A DNA stretch of 64,000 nt, taken from contig DQHW01000007.1 of NCBI GenBank assembly GCA_003524305.1, positions 93,709-157,708 of the forward strand, given 5' to 3'. A program made the position numbers and the translations under genes. The stretch is from Anaerolineaceae bacterium. GTDB lineage: Bacteria; Chloroflexota; Anaerolineae; Anaerolineales; Anaerolineaceae. Each line of letters opens with the position of its first letter. Positions within the stretch are counted from its first letter, which is position 1. The notes beneath the pieces were generated by a model. It made no database searches, was not told where the DNA came from, and saw nothing but the letters and a program-made list of their open reading frames with translations. Shown here piece after piece: positions 46,697 to 54,912 of this stretch.

Positions 46697-47599
46697 TCAA
46701 TTGTTAGTGTTCCGAACACAGCGGAAACCAACACCGGGGCTGAAATAGGTGGGCGTGGCGTTATTCCTCGTCCAGATGCGAAGGTCCATATCATAGGTGT
46801 CTTTTGAACCGCCGCGCATAAAACGATAGTGCATACCTTCGTACACATTGCTTGTCCATTGCCAGACATTTCCAGCCATATCATATAAACCGTAAGGAGA
46901 TGAAGAATCCAAGGTTATATATCCATCATAAGACTGTCCGTTGTAGAAACCAACCGGGGTAGTTCGGGAGCCAAAGGTATGCATATCCTCATAAGGATCA
47001 CGGCTTGAGTAAAAATTCGCGTTCTCTCTCTTAATATCTTCTCCCCAGGGGAAGGGACGTGTATCAGATCCACGAGCTGCTTTCTCCCATTCGAGCTCGG
47101 AGGGCAGATGCTCATCAAAGTAGTCGCAGTAGCCCCATGCTCCGAACCAGGTGACCATCGTCATTGGATGATTCTCATACCCAGTTTGTGATGAAAATTC
47201 TTCTCCATCAAACTTGATCCGTTGGGACGGATCATTCAATGGAATAAATTGCCAATCTCCCTCTGCTATTAATTCCTCGTGTTTGACTCCGTGGAATTCA
47301 TCGCCGGGATAATAACCTACGATTTGATCGCCATCCACTTTGACATAGCCATCCGCAAGGGCTTTGTTGAGGAAGGCTGCGTATTGAGCAGTAGTCACAT
47401 CGGTCACCATGATTTCATAGTCATCAGTGGTTTGAATGTCGTTATGCTGACCAAAGTAAAATTCACCAGCGGGGATTTTTGCCCAGGCATCCGGATTAAC
47501 ACCCGTTTCAAAAGCAGGCATAGGCGCATTCAGATCCACAGGTTTACAAAAGGTCAATAAAAAGATCACGATAATGAGAGTTGGAATCAACTTTTTCAA
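46697..47599 (-). CDS. SUMF1 (formylglycine-generating-enzyme) fold protein, NirV-like, exported
   Basis: 300 residues: an N-terminal hydrophobic helix (LIPTLIIVIFLLTFC, possibly a lipoprotein signal), then a full SUMF1 domain (IPAGEFYFGQHND, LPSELEWEKAARG, YDMAGNVWQWTSN, FMRGGSKDT, GVGFRCVRN). The catalytic cysteine pair of true formylglycine-generating enzymes lies before GFRC; here that stretch is RIWTRNNATP with no Cys, so it is probably not an oxidase. SUMF1 proteins called NirV lie beside nitrite reductase genes in denitrifiers. Start: TTG at 47599 after AGAGGAGG, overlapping the previous stop. Confidence 0.78.
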   Translation of the reverse strand: MKKLIPTLIIVIFLLTFCKPVDLNAPMPAFETGVNPDAWAKIPAGEFYFGQHNDIQTTDDYEIMVTDVTTAQYAAFLNKALADGYVKVDGDQIVGYYPGDEFHGVKHEELIAEGDWQFIPLNDPSQRIKFDGEEFSSQTGYENHPMTMVTWFGAWGYCDYFDEHLPSELEWEKAARGSDTRPFPWGEDIKRENANFYSSRDPYEDMHTFGSRTTPVGFYNGQSYDGYITLDSSSPYGLYDMAGNVWQWTSNVYEGMHYRFMRGGSKDTYDMDLRIWTRNNATPTYFSPGVGFRCVRNTNN

Positions 47600-49071
47600 T
47601 CCGCCACCTCCTCTGAGAGTTCCTGTTCTTTTTCGACAGTCCATTTGCCTTTCTTTTTGAAAAGATCTGTCAGCCTCCAAACCATGACGATTGCGAGCAA
47701 CACCAACAAAGCGCCGAGCCCAAAGTCAATGGCATACATCAGACCATTAACCAACGGCTGCTGTTCAGCTTCAGTTATAAAAAGCCGTTTCATCTCAAAG
47801 ATGGTCACGCCAGCCAGCGCTATGTCAGAAAACAGGATGATTCCCCACCCATAAAGTTGGCGTACTTTTCCTTTTAATCCGATGATATTGCCATAGTAAA
47901 GCAGGATGATGGTGGCGATGATCGCCGAGAGCGCATGCCAATGGCCGGTCAGTTCAATTCGCTCCTCGCGCGCTGGCCAGACCCGGAATATTTCATCCAG
48001 ACGTATTGCCATGAAGATACCTAGAAAACTGGTTGTGAAGTTCATATAAAGCATCTGCCATGTTGGGCCAAACTTGAGTGGATCACGTACCAATGCACCA
48101 AGTTTTTGTCCGAAAGTTGGTTTCTGTATATTGGCTGTGCCATCGCGTATAAGTTTATTCCAGCTCCAAACGAGCAGAAGGAGTGCCGCCAACATGGAGG
48201 GCGTTGCGCCTGTGTAAATAACCATATGAGCGATAGGTTCGAGCGGGGTAGCTACCCCCCATACTCCGAGATTAAGTACAACAGTACCCAGAATCATGAG
48301 TGGCAAGGCAAACTTGTGAAGAATTCCCTTAAAATTCAGCCAGCGACCAATGATGAGCGTGATCATGATTGCGATCAGCGCTAACATAATGTGCAAATGT
48401 CCGATGACTGAATACTCCATCGTGGTTTTTTCTGGGATTCTGATAATATTTTCGGCCAAAAAGACTTCAAATCCATTGCCGAAAAACGAACCCGGGATCG
48501 CACCAAAAAGCGCTGAAATTACCGTGGTCAGCGCGGTAGCAAAAAACGCCACACGCTCAATATCCACCCCTTTTTTGGTGCGTGAATAGGAATTGTCCGG
48601 TTGATAGTATTCTTTATTCCACGGCCAGAGGGCTATCACCAACAGCACGCCGGCAAAAAAGATTAACGAAAGACCAAAGATATATACACCATGGAATGCC
48701 CAATTATGACCGAAGTAGGCGAATCCCATCCCGAAGATCATGGTCAAGATATAGCCGACTGTGATGATGACGTTGATGGTTGTCTTTAAGAAAGCTTTCA
48801 TCTTCAAAAGGCTTGTAATCATGTATGTCTCGATCGCAACAACTGCCATGGCAATCGAGTGATACAGAATGATAATTCGCCCTTCTCGTTCTGCTTGCAG
48901 CAAATCCATATTGAAAAGTTTGATGACTACTTCCCGCACGCCCATCTCTGCCATTGGCCCTGAAAGCATTCCCCAAATGGCTGTGGTAACAGCGATCATT
49001 GCGACAGCCACCAGGATCAACCCTTTTGTAGAATTAAAGAGGAAATTTAATCGGTCTTTAATTAATTGCAT
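47596..49071 (-). CDS. Histidine-rich 12-helix membrane protein, haem-copper-oxidase-like
   Basis: 491 residues, about 12 helices, not a family I can name with certainty. Histidines placed in or near helices are H71 (LYHSIAM), H122 and H127 (FGHNWAFHGVY), H225/H227 (IGHLHIML), H282 and H377/H379 (TGHWHALS). The two HxH pairs recall helix X of haem-copper oxidases, but the HH pair of helix VII is missing. It could bind two haems and work as a quinol-linked membrane redox protein (inference). GGAGTG precedes the ATG. Confidence 0.65.
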   Translation of the reverse strand: MQLIKDRLNFLFNSTKGLILVAVAMIAVTTAIWGMLSGPMAEMGVREVVIKLFNMDLLQAEREGRIIILYHSIAMAVVAIETYMITSLLKMKAFLKTTINVIITVGYILTMIFGMGFAYFGHNWAFHGVYIFGLSLIFFAGVLLVIALWPWNKEYYQPDNSYSRTKKGVDIERVAFFATALTTVISALFGAIPGSFFGNGFEVFLAENIIRIPEKTTMEYSVIGHLHIMLALIAIMITLIIGRWLNFKGILHKFALPLMILGTVVLNLGVWGVATPLEPIAHMVIYTGATPSMLAALLLLVWSWNKLIRDGTANIQKPTFGQKLGALVRDPLKFGPTWQMLYMNFTTSFLGIFMAIRLDEIFRVWPAREERIELTGHWHALSAIIATIILLYYGNIIGLKGKVRQLYGWGIILFSDIALAGVTIFEMKRLFITEAEQQPLVNGLMYAIDFGLGALLVLLAIVMVWRLTDLFKKKGKWTVEKEQELSEEVAD

Positions 49072-49091
49072 AGGAACACTCCATATTCGTT

Positions 49092-49895
49092 TTATGATTC
49101 GGATTTATTCCAATTTTCGAGCATCTTGCGCGTTCCTGGCAGGACCAGGTAAATGACCAGGGCAGTGCTGATCAGCGGTGCAGGCAGGAACATGGAGAAG
49201 CGATGCACTTCAAACAAAGCGTTGTTAATCCCCATGGGATATCCAGCTATCATGGACATTGATCCTGCAAATATTCCCATTGGAATAGCCCACGATTTTT
49301 TGTCTAATAGGGCAAAAATGAAAATCGCCCAGGCTGCAGCACCCCACCAACTTACTTGCTGTGATATGGCATAAACTCCGTTCCAAAACGGATCAATACC
49401 TTTTGTAGACACATATTTAGAAATTGGAGCGACACCGTCAATAAAAGTGAGTACATACGCCAGGCCGGCAACGAATGCCAATAAAATGATATTCTTCTTA
49501 ACCCCGTGAATGAGAAGCATTCCAAACCATAATACGGCTGCAATAATAAACACAAACATGGTTGAAGGTGGTAAATCGCCATCCATGGCGGGGATCATGG
49601 GGAAAAATCCTGCCAGGAGTTGGATGGTTGAGGCTATTGTTCCCAACAACCAGGCCCACTTTTCTTTTCGAAGGAAACCATAAAAAGCTACTGTCCATAT
49701 GGCTCCGGCAGTGATTCCAATCCATCCGAGAACAGCAAATGTAATGCTGACAGAAGTGGCTTCATCTGTTCGACCAGTCACAACATGCGCATCAATGACA
49801 GGATTGTATTGGGCTGCTATCAGATAAAAGAACAGCAATCCAGTCAAGATGCCAATAATCGCCAAACCAGCTCCCAATTTTGTGTTGTTTTTCAT
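49092..49895 (-). CDS. Seven- to eight-helix membrane protein, unknown
   Basis: 267 residues with about eight helices and a charged C-terminus. GGGAG precedes the ATG. It sits directly before the His-rich 12-helix protein (20 bases), and the pair may form one complex. Few histidines (H37, H130, H231 region), so no haem role is claimed. Confidence 0.7.
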   Translation of the reverse strand: MKNNTKLGAGLAIIGILTGLLFFYLIAAQYNPVIDAHVVTGRTDEATSVSITFAVLGWIGITAGAIWTVAFYGFLRKEKWAWLLGTIASTIQLLAGFFPMIPAMDGDLPPSTMFVFIIAAVLWFGMLLIHGVKKNIILLAFVAGLAYVLTFIDGVAPISKYVSTKGIDPFWNGVYAISQQVSWWGAAAWAIFIFALLDKKSWAIPMGIFAGSMSMIAGYPMGINNALFEVHRFSMFLPAPLISTALVIYLVLPGTRKMLENWNKSES

Positions 49896-49963
49896 TGTTA
49901 CTCTCCCTTTTTGGTGTTTTTGTTTTGAAATATCAATTACGAACTAAAAATAACCAATTACCT

Positions 49964-50455
49964 TCAACCAGAAAATGGTTTGGCAAGCGCAGAAACCAAT
50001 CCACTGGAGAAAAGAACGGCAACGGCTAGAAATACATTTATGATCAAGAGCTTAAAGCTTAATTGTTCTTTTTCCGGCGTCATCACAGCTTGCGGACGAC
50101 TTAAAATCAGACTGCGATACAGCGTTATTCCAATCATGAGGATGACTAGAATATGCTTGATCGACAAGGCAACTGAGTACGCATTACCAAAGCCAAATAA
50201 GGAATCAAATTCTGGATTTCGGTTACTCAATAATAGACCGGTAAGTATTAGCCCACCCATGCTGATATACACCCATATGCTTTGACGGTTTTGAAAAGCA
50301 CTCATTACTTTTTTGACCTGTGGACCAGGCCCTAATGCTTTTTTAAGAGAAGGCAGGTAGCTAATCACAGTGACAATCAGACCACCCATCCAAATCACGG
50401 TAAAAAGATCGTGTAAGAATGTCACAAAAGCAAAGACTAAGGTTTGTACAGTCAT
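49964..50455 (-). CDS. CopD-like four-helix membrane protein
   Basis: 163 residues, four helices. FLHDLFTVIWMGGLIV in helix 1 and the later SIKHILVILMIGITLY resemble the histidine-bearing helices of the CopD / DUF family (PF05425-like), which bind copper or haem. It follows the cupin stop by one base with AGAGGG as ribosome site, so it is coupled to it. A role in metal or haem handling for the operon is likely but unproven. Confidence 0.7.
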   Translation of the reverse strand: MTVQTLVFAFVTFLHDLFTVIWMGGLIVTVISYLPSLKKALGPGPQVKKVMSAFQNRQSIWVYISMGGLILTGLLLSNRNPEFDSLFGFGNAYSVALSIKHILVILMIGITLYRSLILSRPQAVMTPEKEQLSFKLLIINVFLAVAVLFSSGLVSALAKPFSG

Positions 50456-50456
50456 T

Positions 50457-50810
50457 TCACCCTCTACCTTCTACAAGGATATTCGTGGGACTTGTTGGCC
50501 TTGGAGCTTTCATATTTAACAATCGCAACTGAGAATTGCTATCGTTAATCAAGCGGTGTGGTGTTTCAGACGGCATTTCCACCAGCATATCAGCGGAAAG
50601 AGAGATGGTCTCTTCACCTGCTTCCAAAATCCCTGTACCGTTCAATATATAAAGATAAACATTGGTATGGGCGACATGTTTTTTTTGCACTTGCCCGGGT
50701 TCCAGCGATAAATGTTCAAATTGCGCTGATTCACTTACAAACAAAGCTCGTACACTGATGGAATGTGGATTTGGAATTTCTGCTGTTTCAAAGGTCTTCA
50801 CGATTTTCAT
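50457..50810 (-). CDS. Cupin domain protein
   Basis: 117 residues forming a single cupin barrel. The first motif has KKHVAHTNVYLYILNGTG, the second MPSETPHRLIND, giving His residues for a metal site. Small cupins of this kind are sensors, dioxygenases or storage proteins; nothing in the sequence decides. It is in the operon between the 83-residue membrane protein and the CopD-like gene. Confidence 0.82.
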   Translation of the reverse strand: MKIVKTFETAEIPNPHSISVRALFVSESAQFEHLSLEPGQVQKKHVAHTNVYLYILNGTGILEAGEETISLSADMLVEMPSETPHRLINDSNSQLRLLNMKAPRPTSPTNILVEGRG

Positions 50811-50873
50811 AAAATATTTTTCCTTGTTTACCTATTTGGAAATTAGTAATGGAGTAATCTGTGAAGTCAGATA

Positions 50874-51125
50874 TTATCCTTCTTTCGCTGATATTCTTTT
50901 CTTGCGCTGTCCTTTGGCAATGTAAGGGATCAGAAATAAATACGCGCCACTCAAAGCCATGATCAGCATCAAGATGGAGGGAATTTTCTCCAGTTTTTGC
51001 CATAATTCCAGTAATTCTTTGCTACCGACAAGTTTTAAAATGAGCACTGCCGGAATAGCAATTGCAGTCGGCACAGCGATCCAGCGATGAAATTTCCTTA
51101 ACCATTTCGATAACCACTTTGTCAT
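50874..51125 (-). CDS. Small two-helix membrane protein
   Basis: 83 residues with two helices and basic ends; KWLRKFHRWIAVPTAIAIPAV resembles the first helix of PepSY-associated proteins (His followed by helix). Second gene of the operon. No function assigned. Confidence 0.65.
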   Translation of the reverse strand: MTKWLSKWLRKFHRWIAVPTAIAIPAVLILKLVGSKELLELWQKLEKIPSILMLIMALSGAYLFLIPYIAKGQRKKRISAKEG

Positions 51126-51144
51126 GCCAAGATACCTCTTCCTG

Positions 51145-51417
51145 TTAATTGTTTAAATCCAAATTGACTGCTCGGGAGGGGCTGGGAGCACCAGGTGCTT
51201 CAATACGGTTAACCACTCCCCGGATGCCAACGACTTGTTTGGCGAGTTCTTCAGCAGTTTGACGTTTCAACATGGAGTTAACCGTACCTGCAAGATGTGC
51301 AATGCTATTGAGTACACCCACACGTAAGTTTAAATCCTCTCCCAATCCTTTTGAAAATACCAAGAGAATTTCTTTTCGTATCTTTTCATCCCTGCTACTT
51401 GCAAAAGAAGTATTCAT
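51145..51417 (-). CDS. BON domain protein
   Basis: 90 residues. SRDEKIRKEILLVFSKGLGE, VGVLNSIAHLAGTVNS and VVGIRGVVNRIE match the alpha-beta BON fold, which binds membranes or hydrophobic ligands. No signal peptide from the chosen ATG. A GTG at 51453 in frame is also possible. It is first in the operon, behind a palindrome at 51468-51485. Confidence 0.72.
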   Translation of the reverse strand: MNTSFASSRDEKIRKEILLVFSKGLGEDLNLRVGVLNSIAHLAGTVNSMLKRQTAEELAKQVVGIRGVVNRIEAPGAPSPSRAVNLDLNN

Positions 51418-51467
51418 GTTTCTGCAAATCACTCCAAACTCAGTGTATTGCACAGACCCTCTTATGA

Positions 51468-51485
51468 ATACGACTTTTATCGTAT
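51468..51485. promoter_or_regulatory. Palindrome upstream of the BON-led operon, candidate Crp/Fnr site
   Basis: ATACGA and TCGTAT are perfect arms around a 6-base spacer, the spacing used by Crp/Fnr family dimers. It lies about 50 bases upstream of the first start codon and downstream of a Crp/Fnr gene on the same strand. The consensus is not that of E. coli Crp or Fnr. Confidence 0.45.
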
Positions 51486-51700
51486 GGTGTTATGCCTTTT
51501 TGACAGGTGTTATCCTTCCAGCTATATTTTGGAGATCACTGGCCGTAATCTATTGACCTTCTTGTCCAAATGGAGAGGGTTGAAATCCAAAAAGAGCTTT
51601 TGGGAAGTAGAATTAAACAAGATTGTGGTTGCGGAAACTTAAATAGTAGCGTTGCATCGAGATTAAATTTTTACTCGGGCATTTGAATTATTGAAATGGA

Positions 51701-52414
51701 CTATCTTTCTGCCCTTTCAGCCAATCCTTGGGGGTTAATAAGCTGGATGGATTGTTTATTCACAATGATCAGATTTTCTGTCTCCAATACTTTCATTGCC
51801 CGGCTGAGCACATCGCGAACTGTCCCCAATCGTACTGCCATTTCATCCAGCGTGGTCCATTCACGGCGTGAGACAACCAGTTGCTCGTTTTGCAGTTCTG
51901 CATTACGCAGCAAAGTGCTGGCTAGGCGAGCTTCTACACTCCTTAAAGACAAATCCTCGACAAGTCCAATATAGTGCAACACACGTTCACTTAATCTTTG
52001 GATAATTGCTAGAGCAAGGGCAGGATATTGCTTAACGAGAAGCATAAGAACTTGTGAAGGAATTAACCATGCTTCAACATCTTCCAAAGCGGTTACTGTA
52101 CCTGGGTAAGAAGTACCAGAAAAAACAGCTATATCTCCAAAAATTTCGACAGGGCGAAGAAATAGCAAGCCTTGTTCACGGCCTTCATGAGTCATACGAG
52201 TCGCCTTTACCCAACCCTTTTCCAGAATGTAAACATACTCTGCTGGCTCGCCCTCTAGATAAATAACTTGTCCTGCTTTATATTGACGAGGTATGGCAAC
52301 ATCGATTATTGCATTCTGAGCTTCAATGGGTAAAGCCTTAAAATGCTCGATTTTTGATAAAGTAAGTTTAAGGCCTTCAAGAAAACTACCGGGAAGCGTG
52401 GATTGGATTGTCAA
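51701..52414 (-). CDS. Crp/Fnr family regulator 1
   Basis: 237 residues: cyclic-nucleotide-binding-like sensor (about 20-140, with YKAGQVIYLEGEPAEYVYIL and FGDIAVFSGTSYPGTVTALE), a dimer helix, and a C-terminal helix-turn-helix (TTLDEMAVRLGTVRDVLSRAMKVL). It contains no cysteine, so it cannot hold an Fnr iron-sulfur cluster. Its place between the NO-reductase-like genes and the long operon suggests a DNR/NnrR-type NO or redox sensor, which is inference. Confidence 0.87.
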   Translation of the reverse strand: MTIQSTLPGSFLEGLKLTLSKIEHFKALPIEAQNAIIDVAIPRQYKAGQVIYLEGEPAEYVYILEKGWVKATRMTHEGREQGLLFLRPVEIFGDIAVFSGTSYPGTVTALEDVEAWLIPSQVLMLLVKQYPALALAIIQRLSERVLHYIGLVEDLSLRSVEARLASTLLRNAELQNEQLVVSRREWTTLDEMAVRLGTVRDVLSRAMKVLETENLIIVNKQSIQLINPQGLAERAER

Positions 52415-52569
52415 AATGGCAGGCTCCTAAAAGTGCAAGTAATATTAGTTTATCTCTCTGTTTAGAGCTTAATCGCAGATTCTATAAAATCTCTATTCTA
52501 CTTATTGATATGAATTATACAAAATTATTTTTATCAAAAAAGATGCTGAATTGGACACTTAAAAAGTTA

Positions 52570-52604
52570 TCGGGGTTTTCATTTTTTACTGAAGAAAACC
52601 CCGA
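52570..52604 (-). terminator. Terminator of the NO-reductase-like operon
   Basis: TCGGGGTTTTC (52570-52580) pairs with GAAAACCCCGA (52594-52604) around a 13-base loop. It lies 27 bases past the subunit I stop on the minus strand. Confidence 0.75.
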
Positions 52605-52630
52605 CAAATCTTTAGTCTTTCTTGAGATGA

Positions 52631-54271
52631 TTATTCCTTTTCAGGAACGGAGATGGTTTTAGAAAGCCGCTTTTCCGGCAGGATCAAAGAAAAGACATTT
52701 TTCAATCCCAGTGTGCTTACCAGATTGATCAAGAAAATTACAAAACCAATACTGAGGATTGTGCCGCCGATTATGGCAGCTAATGTGAATGGAGTAAACT
52801 CTCCTCCGGTATATAGTGTTCTCCGAAGCATGCCTTTTGAACCAGCCCAACCCATTGCATAAGCCATGGATACCGAACCGATCAACCATAACCAGAGATG
52901 CCAATCAACCAATTTCTTATATTTAAATTCCAAATTGGTGAGCATAGGAACAAGCGTGTAGATTACAGCAAACAACATTGTCCCCACACCAGTAAGCAAG
53001 AAGGTATGGGCATGAAGGGCAACCACCCATTGCGTGTTGTGGAAGATCATGTTTAACCCTACATTTGCTTGAATGAGACCAGCAATACCACCCATTACAA
53101 AGCCAAACATAGAACCTAACACAAACTTGAGAGGAGCAGACATCTTCACCGGGCGGGCTTTCCAGATCGTCATCAAAGAGACAAATATAGTCAACCCCAT
53201 GGTGAAGTATTCTCCCCACGTGATCAATTGACCAGAGAGTATTTTCATCCACATTGGCTGCGAGGTGTCGCCCAAAAGGTGATGACTCCAAACACCCATT
53301 GATACCAGCAGGTCTACCATGATGACGGTTTTAACTACATTTGCTCCAAAGAGTGGCCGCCCAGTTAACAGCGGAACAAGCAGATACCATACGCCTGCAG
53401 TGTAAATGAGCGCATTTCCATCGGCCACCATATCCAGACCCCACCAGTAGACATTTTTGAAGAGCAATGCATCCACTGCCAGGGGATTTAGCGGGTTGCC
53501 AAAAAGGGCAAAAAGTCCATAAACGAGGATGAGCACTCCTGCCGTTAAAAGCACTATCGCGTTAATGACAGTATCAATGGATCCGCGGGCAACCGCAACG
53601 ATAAATACCGGCATGCCGTTGTAATCTAGATTGACAGCGTTTTTATCTTCCTTGCCGAAGAGCTTCATCAATCGTGGGATGCCGAAAGCTGCCCGCAGGA
53701 ACTGTCCAAGTGTGTAAGAGCCTGAATTATCTTTGCTCAGAACAGTTTTGAATATATTAAATGAGAAGAGCAGGATGTTAACCATGATAGCGGCTGCCCC
53801 CAGCATAAAGAAAATACTGCCCAACAAGGGAACACGGTCAAAAGCCACCGGCAACGGCCAATACAATGTGTACATGGCGTTAAATAAACCAAAAAATCCT
53901 GCTGCCCAACAAGTCATTACCCCTATGATCTGCAACCAAAAATTTGCGATCACCAACTTCGGATGTTTGACAGGTTTCTTAATCAGGAAGGGAACCAGAA
54001 AGTAGAAAGCGCCAAAGATAGCCATATAAACAAAACCGTAAATCCCAACAATGGGATGGGCGGTTAACATGGCATAATATAGTTCTGCGGTGGTTGGTTC
54101 AACTTCTCCGGGGCGGATCGTATTGAGAAGCGTTTCCATTCCATGTAAAGAATCAATATCGTATTGCTGCGACCGCATGAGCATGCCTTCGAATCCTGAT
54201 AATGCCAGGAAGAGGAGAGCCACCACTGCGAAACGCAACGTCCATTTTTCCATCCAACCAAGTTTAGCCAT
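52631..54271 (-). CDS. Haem-copper oxidase superfamily subunit I, NO-reductase-like
   Basis: 546 residues, about 14 helices. The low-spin haem histidines are H72 (TAHPIVGIYGF) and H422; H420 (ALHAHTF) should bind the high-spin haem; H330-H331 (WSHHLLGD) are helix VII metal ligands. Helix VI, normally GH-PEVY or YGHNAV, reads WWGLDMVADGNALIY: there is no His, D280 takes its place when aligned back from the VP pair, and the crosslinked-Tyr motif of oxygen reductases is missing. This fits a NO reductase with a different B-site metal, not an oxygen reductase. Subunit II is next to it. Confidence 0.82.
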   Translation of the reverse strand: MAKLGWMEKWTLRFAVVALLFLALSGFEGMLMRSQQYDIDSLHGMETLLNTIRPGEVEPTTAELYYAMLTAHPIVGIYGFVYMAIFGAFYFLVPFLIKKPVKHPKLVIANFWLQIIGVMTCWAAGFFGLFNAMYTLYWPLPVAFDRVPLLGSIFFMLGAAAIMVNILLFSFNIFKTVLSKDNSGSYTLGQFLRAAFGIPRLMKLFGKEDKNAVNLDYNGMPVFIVAVARGSIDTVINAIVLLTAGVLILVYGLFALFGNPLNPLAVDALLFKNVYWWGLDMVADGNALIYTAGVWYLLVPLLTGRPLFGANVVKTVIMVDLLVSMGVWSHHLLGDTSQPMWMKILSGQLITWGEYFTMGLTIFVSLMTIWKARPVKMSAPLKFVLGSMFGFVMGGIAGLIQANVGLNMIFHNTQWVVALHAHTFLLTGVGTMLFAVIYTLVPMLTNLEFKYKKLVDWHLWLWLIGSVSMAYAMGWAGSKGMLRRTLYTGGEFTPFTLAAIIGGTILSIGFVIFLINLVSTLGLKNVFSLILPEKRLSKTISVPEKE

Positions 54272-54282
54272 GGGTCATCCTC

Positions 54283-54699
54283 CTATTTCACTTCAAGCGC
54301 ATCTCGGACTACCATGTCAGAATGCTTGGGTCCGGAATATTCTGTTGAACGCACATCATACATACCTGTTTCATCAAACTTCCAAATGATCGTATTGGTT
54401 CTACCTGGCAGCACTTGCATTTGAAAAACCATGCTGTTATCTTTGCGAAATACGCCAAAGCCGTAGGTTACATCAGCGCTTGTCGCGTCGAACTGTATGT
54501 ATTCGTTGGCTTTAATCTGAACCGGGGCATCCATTGTGATGACGTAATTCTCGTAAGTTACCTCAACAACCTGAGATGGAGTTGGGTTTTGCCAAATCTG
54601 CCATGTCTGCCATGGAATGAGGGAGCTAAGCGTGACGACATTAACAATGACGAATATTACGATCAAGAAATACAGCCATCTTTTTTCTGCTTTTTCCAT
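54283..54699 (-). CDS. Subunit II-like cupredoxin protein with a lost CuA site
   Basis: 138 residues: one N-terminal helix (FLIVIFVIVNVVTLSSLIPW), then a cupredoxin domain outside. The CuA ligand run CxExCx3Hx2M is recognisable as S118-T-E120-Y-S122-G-P-K-H126-S-D-M129, and the first His is Y79. Both cysteines and one histidine are gone, so CuA cannot form. This implies quinol or another donor in place of cytochrome c, as in quinol oxidases. It begins one base after the 34-residue peptide gene. Confidence 0.83.
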   Translation of the reverse strand: MEKAEKRWLYFLIVIFVIVNVVTLSSLIPWQTWQIWQNPTPSQVVEVTYENYVITMDAPVQIKANEYIQFDATSADVTYGFGVFRKDNSMVFQMQVLPGRTNTIIWKFDETGMYDVRSTEYSGPKHSDMVVRDALEVK

Positions 54700-54700
54700 T

Positions 54701-54805
54701 TTATTTGCCTTTCTCTTTTACAAGGAATGCAAAAACAATGAAAAATATTGCTGCAAGCGCAATGAGAGCTGTGTAGATCCACCAAATTACTTCGGAAAGA
54801 TGCAT
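54701..54805 (-). CDS. 34-residue single-helix membrane peptide of the NO-reductase-like operon
   Basis: A short frame with an ideal ribosome site (AGGAGG, 5 bases before the ATG). It encodes one hydrophobic helix (WWIYTALIALAAIFFIVFAF) and a basic end (VKEKGK), as in small subunits of respiratory oxidases such as CydX or CcoQ-like peptides. The stop lies one base before subunit II. It is too short for usual gene finding. Confidence 0.78.
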   Translation of the reverse strand: MHLSEVIWWIYTALIALAAIFFIVFAFLVKEKGK

Positions 54806-54912
54806 TTGAACCTCCTAAAAAATGAACATAATATTTCTTCTTCATGAACAGTTTACTTTGTTCTTAATGCCTCCTTTACTATCCAAAGAAAATTTTCTTG
54901 GTTTGCCCAACA

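Noticed and set aside
48868..49156. Plus-strand frames opposite the His-rich membrane protein
   Set aside because: Antisense of hydrophobic codons often stays open; no ribosome site or recognisable protein.
51701..52414. Fnr-type oxygen sensor
   Set aside because: The protein has no cysteine, so it cannot bind the [4Fe-4S] cluster of Fnr.
52631..54271. Ordinary oxygen-reducing cytochrome oxidase
   Set aside because: Helix VI has no CuB histidine or crosslinked tyrosine, and subunit II has lost CuA.
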